The notes under the pieces were generated by a model that saw only the letters and a list, made by a program, of their open reading frames with translations, had not been told where the DNA came from and did not search any database. Shown here piece after piece: positions 59,615 to 64,000 of a stretch of DNA of 64,000 bases. How positions within the stretch are numbered: position 1 is the first letter of the stretch; the number at the start of each line of letters is the position of its first letter. The position numbers were made by a program, and so were the translations under genes. Origin of the DNA: an uncultured Actinomyces sp. (lineage in GTDB: Bacteria; Actinomycetota; Actinomycetes; Actinomycetales; Actinomycetaceae); NCBI GenBank assembly GCA_900545825.1, contig URAS01000005.1:93446-157445 (forward strand), written 5' to 3'.

Positions 59615-61240
59615 ATGCCGCCGCATCCCCTTGTGAAGCACGCCGACGCGCACATCGAAGCGACCGTTCCCGAGCCCACCGCCGCGGAAGTCCGCGGCAC
59701 CCACCGCAAGCAGATTATCGGGGCCGTCCTCGGCCTCGTGGGATTCGCCCTCGCGTTCTGGCTGATGCCACACGACGCGGCCGCCGTCGCCACCGAGGCC
59801 GCGAAGGTCGCGAAAGTTGAACCAGAAAAGATCGCTGGATACTCCGAGTTTGGTATCCGCTTGACCATGGCTTTGTCCGTCCTCATGGGCATCTGGTGGA
59901 TGTTCGAGGTCATGCCACTGGCGGCGACGGCGCTGTTGCCGCTCGTCGTCTTCCCCGTCCTCCAGGTCGCGAAGTTCACCGACGTCGCGGCGCCCTTCGC
60001 CAACGACATCGTCTTCCTCTTCATGGGCGGTTTCTTTATTGCCCTGGGGATGCAGCGGTGGAACCTTCACCGGCGCCTGGCGCTGACGACGATTCTCCTG
60101 GTCGGGTCCAAACCGCGCCAGCTTGTCCTCGGGTTCATGCTGACGACCGGGCTCATGTCGATGTGGGTGAACAACACGGCGATGGCCATGCTCATGATGC
60201 CGATCGGCCTGTCCGTCCTCGAGCTGGTCAAGCAGATGGCGCCCCAGCACGCCGGCGCCGACACCCACACGCGCTCGAACTTCGGCACCGCCCTCATGCT
60301 GGGGATCGCCTATTCTGCGTCGATCGGCGGCTTGGGGACGATCGTCGGCTCGGTGCCGAACGCGTTCCTTGTGGGATTTGTGAAGGAAGCCTATGGGATT
60401 AACGTGAGCTTCCTTGACTGGTTCATTGTCATGGGGCCGATGGCGGTGATCTTCCTGCTGGCCGGCTGGTGGCTGCTCGTCTACGTCCTCTTCCCGCCCG
60501 AGATGGACGAAATCCCCGGCGGGCGCGAACTGATCCGTGAGGACCTGCGGTCGCTCGGTAGAATGACGCGGCCGGAAATCAGCGTCGCGATCCTGTTTGC
60601 CCTGGCCGCGATCCTGTGGATCGGGATGCCGATCATTACCCAGAACTTCTTCCCGAACATTTCGATCAAGGAATCGACGATCGCCATGTTCATCTCGGTC
60701 CTGCTGTTCCTCATCCCGGCCGGCGCGGGCACGGGCGAACAGCTGCTCGACTGGCCGACCGCGAAGGAGGGCGTGCCCTGGGGCATGCTTTTGCTGTTCG
60801 GCGGCGGGCTGTCGCTGTCTGCGATGTTCTCGAAGACCGGCCTGGCCGTGTGGATCTCGACGCAAGCGCAGGTCCTCAAGGGTTTCCCCGTCATCGTCAT
60901 GATCCTCATGCTGTTGCTGCTCGTCCAGTTCCTCACGGAAATCATGTCGAACACGGCGACCTCGGCGACCTTCCTCCCGATCGTCGGCGGCGTCGCGATG
61001 GGCCTGGGATTCAGCCACGACTCGATCCTCGTCCTCGCGATCCCCGTCGCGCTCGCGGCGTCGTGCGCATTCATGCTGCCGGTGTCGACGCCGCCGAACG
61101 CGATCGCCTACGCGACCGGATATCTGCGGATGCCCGACATTATCAAGGCCGGCATCCTCTTCAACGTCCTCGCGACGGTGCTGATGGTCCTGGCCTGCTA
61201 CTTCATCGTGCCGCCGGTCTTCGGTCTGTCGCTGCCGTAG
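59615..61240 (+). CDS. SLC13/DASS-family cation:dicarboxylate symporter
   Basis: 541 residues. An N-terminal hydrophilic leader of about 40 residues is followed by eleven to twelve membrane segments. The two SNT-type motifs are SMWVNNTAMAMLMMPIG and EIMSNTATSATFLPIVGG, with LPVSTPPNAIAYATGYL near the end; this is the sodium/dicarboxylate (SdcS-like) branch. Likely substrates are succinate, fumarate or malate. It belongs to a different branch from TtdT. It has its own promoter and lies between the por operon and fucO. Confidence 0.87.
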   Translation: MPPHPLVKHADAHIEATVPEPTAAEVRGTHRKQIIGAVLGLVGFALAFWLMPHDAAAVATEAAKVAKVEPEKIAGYSEFGIRLTMALSVLMGIWWMFEVMPLAATALLPLVVFPVLQVAKFTDVAAPFANDIVFLFMGGFFIALGMQRWNLHRRLALTTILLVGSKPRQLVLGFMLTTGLMSMWVNNTAMAMLMMPIGLSVLELVKQMAPQHAGADTHTRSNFGTALMLGIAYSASIGGLGTIVGSVPNAFLVGFVKEAYGINVSFLDWFIVMGPMAVIFLLAGWWLLVYVLFPPEMDEIPGGRELIREDLRSLGRMTRPEISVAILFALAAILWIGMPIITQNFFPNISIKESTIAMFISVLLFLIPAGAGTGEQLLDWPTAKEGVPWGMLLLFGGGLSLSAMFSKTGLAVWISTQAQVLKGFPVIVMILMLLLLVQFLTEIMSNTATSATFLPIVGGVAMGLGFSHDSILVLAIPVALAASCAFMLPVSTPPNAIAYATGYLRMPDIIKAGILFNVLATVLMVLACYFIVPPVFGLSLP

Positions 61241-61255
61241 GGCGCCCGCCTCATG

Positions 61256-61325
61256 CGAAACGCTCACCTCAATTGTCGATGCCGTCCGATAATCGGTAGT
61301 TCTGACAAGTTAGGTGAGCGTTTCG
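61256..61325. repeat. Intergenic inverted repeat family 1, copy 3
   Basis: 70 bp, CGAAACGCTCACCTCAATTG ... CAAGTTAGGTGAGCGTTTCG. Its loop (GTCCGATAATCGGTAGTTCT) is nearly the same as that of copy 4. Confidence 0.8.
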
Positions 61326-61407
61326 GTTGGGAGGTGCGCGTTTCGGGGGGCGCCCTGTCGCCGGCGCCTGGGCCCGGGCCGCAGACGACGCCCTCGCCCT
61401 GTGACGT

Positions 61408-61421
61408 GGGACATATGTCCC
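61408..61421. promoter_or_regulatory. 14-bp palindrome between the transporter gene and fucO
   Basis: GGGACATATGTCCC, perfect, about 85 bases before the fucO -10 box. It is operator-like; the regulator is unknown. Confidence 0.4.
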
Positions 61422-61452
61422 CTTTTGGGGTGCCGGCGCCGAAAAAACCCAC

Positions 61453-61478
61453 CCGAGGGCGAGGGAAAACGCCCTCGG
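61453..61478. terminator. Hairpin upstream of fucO
   Basis: CCGAGGGCG / CGCCCTCGG, 9-bp stem, 8-nt A-rich loop. It may end read-through from the transporter gene. Confidence 0.4.
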
Positions 61479-61505
61479 CCCCTAGGAGCCGCGGCCGCGA
61501 CTGCG

Positions 61506-61511
61506 TAGCGT
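61506..61511 (+). promoter_or_regulatory. -10 box of fucO
   Basis: TAGCGT; the start of transcription would be near 61518, just ahead of the 12-bp palindrome. Confidence 0.4.
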
Positions 61512-61525
61512 TGAACTGACAGCCA

Positions 61526-61537
61526 GTTAGCGCTAAC
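61526..61537. promoter_or_regulatory. Operator-like palindrome GTTAGCGCTAAC
   Basis: Perfect 12-bp palindrome with a central CG, in the fucO leader between transcription start and ribosome site (AGAAAGG). This shape and position fit a LacI/GalR-family repressor; no such gene is in the window. Confidence 0.5.
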
Positions 61538-61552
61538 AGAAAGGCTCCCCTA

Positions 61553-62704
61553 ATGACGTACCGGATGATCCTCAATCAGACCTCGTACTTCGGCCGCGGT
61601 GCGATCGAGAACCTCGTGCCGGAGCTGCGCGCTCGCGGCGCGAAGAAAGCGTTCCTCATCACTGACCCTGTCCTGCTCGAGACCGGGACGGCCGCGAAGA
61701 TCACCGGACTGCTGGACGCCGCCGACTTCCCCTACGAGGTCTTCTCGGATGTCGCCCCCAACCCGCCCGTCGCGAACGTCAAGGCGGGCGTCGAGGCCTT
61801 CAAGAAGTCGGGCGCCGACATCCTCATCGGCCTGGGTGGCGGCTCGCCGCAGGACACGGCGAAGGCCGTCGGCATCATCGCGGCAAACCCGGAGTTCTCG
61901 GACGTCCTCTCGCTCGAGGGTGTCGCCGCGACGAAGAACCCGGCCGTCCCGATCATCGGCATCCCGACGACCGCGGGCACCGCGTCCGAGACGACGATCA
62001 ACTACGTCATCACCGACACCGAAAACAAGCGGAAGTTCGTCTGCGTCGACCCGCACGACATCCCCGTCCTCGCGCTCATCGACCCCGACCTCACCGACTC
62101 GATGCCGCGCGGCCTCAAGGTCGCGACCGGCCTGGACGCGCTGACGCACGCCATCGAGGGTTACATCACGCCGGGCGCGTGGGAGCTGTCGGATTCCGTC
62201 CACCTGACGGCGATCAAGATGATCGCGGCGAACCTTGAGAAGTCGGTCGCCGGCGACGCGGAGGCGGGCGAAAAGATGGCGTACGCCTCGTACATCGCGG
62301 GCATGGGGTACTCGAACGTCGGCCTCGGCCTGGTGCACGGCATGGCGCACCCGCTGGGCGGCCGCTACAACGCGCCGCACGGCCTGGCGAACGGCATCCT
62401 CCTGGCGCCGGTCATGCGGTACAACGCCGACTACACGGGCGAAAAGTACCGCGACATCGCCGAGGCCTTCGGCGTCGAGGGCGCCCAGACGATGCCGCTC
62501 GAGGACGCCCGCAAGGCCGCGTGCGACGCGGTCGCCGACCTCACAGTGCGGCTCGATAACCCGACGAAGATCTCGGCCGTCGGCGTCACCGAAGATGGCG
62601 TCGACGCCCTCGCGCAGGACGCGTTTGCCGACGTGTGCACGCCCGGCAACCCGCGCAAGGCGACTCTGGAGGACATCCGCGCCCTCTACGCGTCGCTGCT
62701 CTGA
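61553..62704 (+). CDS. fucO: Lactaldehyde reductase / iron-dependent 1,2-propanediol oxidoreductase
   Basis: 383 residues, the same length as E. coli FucO. Class III iron alcohol dehydrogenase features are QTSYFGRGAI at the N-terminus, GLGGGSPQDTAKAVG (NAD loop), TTAGTASETT, and the metal histidines in LDALTHAIEGYIT and LGLVHGMAHPLGGRYNAPHG. It reduces L-lactaldehyde to 1,2-propanediol during anaerobic fucose or rhamnose use. No fucose or rhamnose genes are visible here, so another short-chain aldehyde is possible. Confidence 0.88.
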   Translation: MTYRMILNQTSYFGRGAIENLVPELRARGAKKAFLITDPVLLETGTAAKITGLLDAADFPYEVFSDVAPNPPVANVKAGVEAFKKSGADILIGLGGGSPQDTAKAVGIIAANPEFSDVLSLEGVAATKNPAVPIIGIPTTAGTASETTINYVITDTENKRKFVCVDPHDIPVLALIDPDLTDSMPRGLKVATGLDALTHAIEGYITPGAWELSDSVHLTAIKMIAANLEKSVAGDAEAGEKMAYASYIAGMGYSNVGLGLVHGMAHPLGGRYNAPHGLANGILLAPVMRYNADYTGEKYRDIAEAFGVEGAQTMPLEDARKAACDAVADLTVRLDNPTKISAVGVTEDGVDALAQDAFADVCTPGNPRKATLEDIRALYASLL

Positions 62705-62830
62705 CGCGCGTCCCGCCAAGAAGGCCCGCGGACCCCATGGGGAGGTGGGGTTCGCGGGCTTTCGCGGGCTTTCGTAGATCGGCGTGGGCCGCCGCGGTCC
62801 TTCATGAAGATTAAACGCTCACCATAAACC

Positions 62831-62900
62831 CGAAACGCTCACCTAACTTGTCGATACTGTCCGGTAATCGGTAGTTCTGACAATTGAGGTGAGCGTTTCG
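62831..62900. repeat. Intergenic inverted repeat family 1, copy 4 (arms swapped)
   Basis: 70 bp, CGAAACGCTCACCTAACTTG ... CAATTGAGGTGAGCGTTTCG. The loop has the same orientation as in copy 3 while the left and right arm variants are exchanged. A spare half-unit (AAACGCTCACC) precedes it at 62814. Confidence 0.8.
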
Positions 62901-62909
62901 CTTGGGAGG

Positions 62910-63770
62910 CTACTTTTTGAGCGCCGGGTTTTCCGCGGCGATCATGGCCGAGAAGTCGTCCTCGCCGCGGCCGTCACGCTGGACGGCGATGAGTGCCTCG
63001 AGGCCGGCGGTCGTCGCCGGCAGCGGCAGCGCGGACGAGTGCAGCATGAGGCCCGCGTCCTTCGCGATCGCGTTGGTCGTGAACTGGGCGTCGGCGGTGT
63101 CGCGGCCGAGGGCGAAATCGCGCTTGAACTGTGCCATCCACGCCAGCGACGTCTTGTCGAGAAGATCGAGGACGCGCTCGGCCGAAAGCCCCTGTGACGT
63201 GCCCAAACGCAGGGCCTCGGCGACGCCCTGGGCAGTCGTCACGAGGGCGAGGTTCGCCAGCAGCTTCGCGGTCGCGGCCTCGGCGGGCGTGTCGACCTCG
63301 ACGAGGCGCTGCGGGTCGGCGTAGGCGGCGACGGCCTTGCTGACGAGGCTCCGCGCCTGGGCGTCCGTGCCGCCGACGTAGACGCCCAGCGTGCCGGCGC
63401 GCGCGGGCGCCAGCGTGCCGACGACCGGCGTGTGAACGAAGCGGACGCCGCGCCCCTGCGCCCAGGCGTCCTCGCGGGCGGCGTCATCCGGCGAAATGGT
63501 CGTGATGTCGGCCCACACGGCGCCCTCGGGCATCCAGTCGCCCTCGAGGACGACCTCGGTGACCGTGGCCGGCCCAAACAGGCAGGTCATGACGAGGTCG
63601 GCGTCGGCGATCGCGTCGGCCGGAGTGTCGGCGACGGTGGCCCCGGCGCGGGCGGCCGCGGCGGTGCGCTCACCCGTGCGGTTCCAGACCGTGACGGTGT
63701 GGCCGGCGCCGATGAGGCGCGACACCAGCTCGGTGCCCATGCGGCCCGTTCCAAGAAATCCGATGTGCAT
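62910..63770 (-). CDS. 3-hydroxyisobutyrate dehydrogenase-like NAD(P)-dependent oxidoreductase
   Basis: 286 residues. The Rossmann start is IGFLGTGRMGTELVSRL; the substrate loop is TPVVGTLAPARAGTLGVYVGG; the catalytic Lys segment is AATAKLLANLALV (family GxxGxGxxKxxxN, here AEAATAKLLAN). It belongs to the beta-hydroxyacid dehydrogenase family, whose substrates include 3-hydroxyisobutyrate, tartronate semialdehyde and succinic semialdehyde; I cannot choose. It converges with fucO. TAGCAT lies six bases before the start. Confidence 0.85.
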   Translation of the reverse strand: MHIGFLGTGRMGTELVSRLIGAGHTVTVWNRTGERTAAAARAGATVADTPADAIADADLVMTCLFGPATVTEVVLEGDWMPEGAVWADITTISPDDAAREDAWAQGRGVRFVHTPVVGTLAPARAGTLGVYVGGTDAQARSLVSKAVAAYADPQRLVEVDTPAEAATAKLLANLALVTTAQGVAEALRLGTSQGLSAERVLDLLDKTSLAWMAQFKRDFALGRDTADAQFTTNAIAKDAGLMLHSSALPLPATTAGLEALIAVQRDGRGEDDFSAMIAAENPALKK

Positions 63771-63776
63771 GCTTCG

Positions 63777-63782
63777 ATGCTA
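63777..63782 (-). promoter_or_regulatory. -10 box of the dehydrogenase gene (leaderless type)
   Basis: On the minus strand TAGCAT, then CGAAGC, then ATG. Confidence 0.45.
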
Positions 63783-63923
63783 TCGGCGCAAACCCGCGCC
63801 CGCCCGCCGACAAGGCACCGCCACGAAGGGCACGGGGCCCGAGCGTGGCCGGCAGCCAGCCCGGGCCCGCACGCGACGTCCTCGCCGACGCCCTCGGCAC
63901 CCCGCACCGCGCCCGCCCGGATA

Positions 63924-63952
63924 GTGAACGTGATCAAAAAGGTCACGTTCAC
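63924..63952. repeat. Intergenic inverted repeat family 2, copy 3
   Basis: GTGAACGTGATC, AAAAA, GGTCACGTTCAC: 12-bp arms with a single mismatch. Confidence 0.7.
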
Positions 63953-63965
63953 CGGTTGGGCTGCA

Positions 63966-64000
63966 TGAACGTGACCGAATCGGACAGAAAGGTCACGTTC
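63966..64000. repeat. Intergenic inverted repeat family 2, copy 4 (cut by window end)
   Basis: TGAACGTGACC ... TCGGACAGAAA GGTCACGTTC; it is adjacent to copy 3 and runs to the last base of the window. Confidence 0.7.

Noticed and set aside
1..64000. tRNA, rRNA or insertion-sequence genes
   Set aside because: No TTCGA-type tRNA arm in a cloverleaf context, no rRNA sequence and no transposase-like protein was seen; this was by eye, so a single tRNA could have been missed.

Overview
The window is high-GC DNA from the chromosome-origin region of a Gram-positive actinobacterium (Actinomycetota). Evidence for this is the conserved block jag-yidC-yidD-rnpA-rpmH-dnaA, the parA/parB locus with its parS centromere, actinobacterial-type surface proteins, and many start codons preceded by a -10 box at 6-7 bases (probable leaderless mRNAs). 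The gene set points to an anaerobe or facultative anaerobe: a multi-subunit 2-oxoacid:ferredoxin oxidoreductase, an Fe-S L-tartrate dehydratase with a dicarboxylate exchanger, and a FucO-type iron alcohol dehydrogenase. I cannot assign genus or family. No rRNA or tRNA gene was recognised.

Layout. 0-26 kb is accessory and housekeeping metabolism: brnQ, a histidine phosphatase, hemL, a wall-type surface protein, hisC, an ABC exporter, purB, two proteins of unknown role, an alpha/beta hydrolase pair, copZ-copA, a DedA protein, a flippase-like/pseudokinase fusion, a DsbA-like/CcdA pair, an aminotransferase and ddl. 26.4-29.2 kb is a centromere with nine perfect parS sites and one near-perfect site, built of diverged units of about 370 bp that carry 67-bp hairpins. 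It encloses two tandem paralogous small membrane proteins. 29.2-37.4 kb holds parB (with two more parS sites inside its coding sequence), parA, rsmG, jag, yidC, yidD, rnpA, rpmH (all minus strand) and divergent dnaA. The probable oriC follows dnaA, but a class A penicillin-binding protein follows it instead of dnaN. 40.4-45.4 kb is rpsF-ssb-rpsR-rplI, a MATE exporter and dnaB, then pdxK. 46-64 kb holds an MHS-type transporter, a ThrE exporter, an AraC regulator with ttdA-ttdB-ttdT, a 2-oxoacid:ferredoxin oxidoreductase operon ending in a GltD-ferredoxin fusion, a second dicarboxylate transporter, fucO and a 3-hydroxyisobutyrate-dehydrogenase-like gene.

Non-coding signals stand out. (1) An 18-bp motif, GGTTGNCCGRGTTGACTC, occurs eight times (plus two weaker matches) inside coding sequences between 8.8 and 20.3 kb and gives unrelated proteins the same VVRVDS-like peptide. 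(2) The parS repeat array described above. (3) Two families of intergenic inverted repeats, one of four copies of 70-71 bp. (4) Five separate DnaA-box clusters. CopA is also unusual: its metal-binding HMA domain sits inside the ATP-binding loop rather than at the N-terminus.
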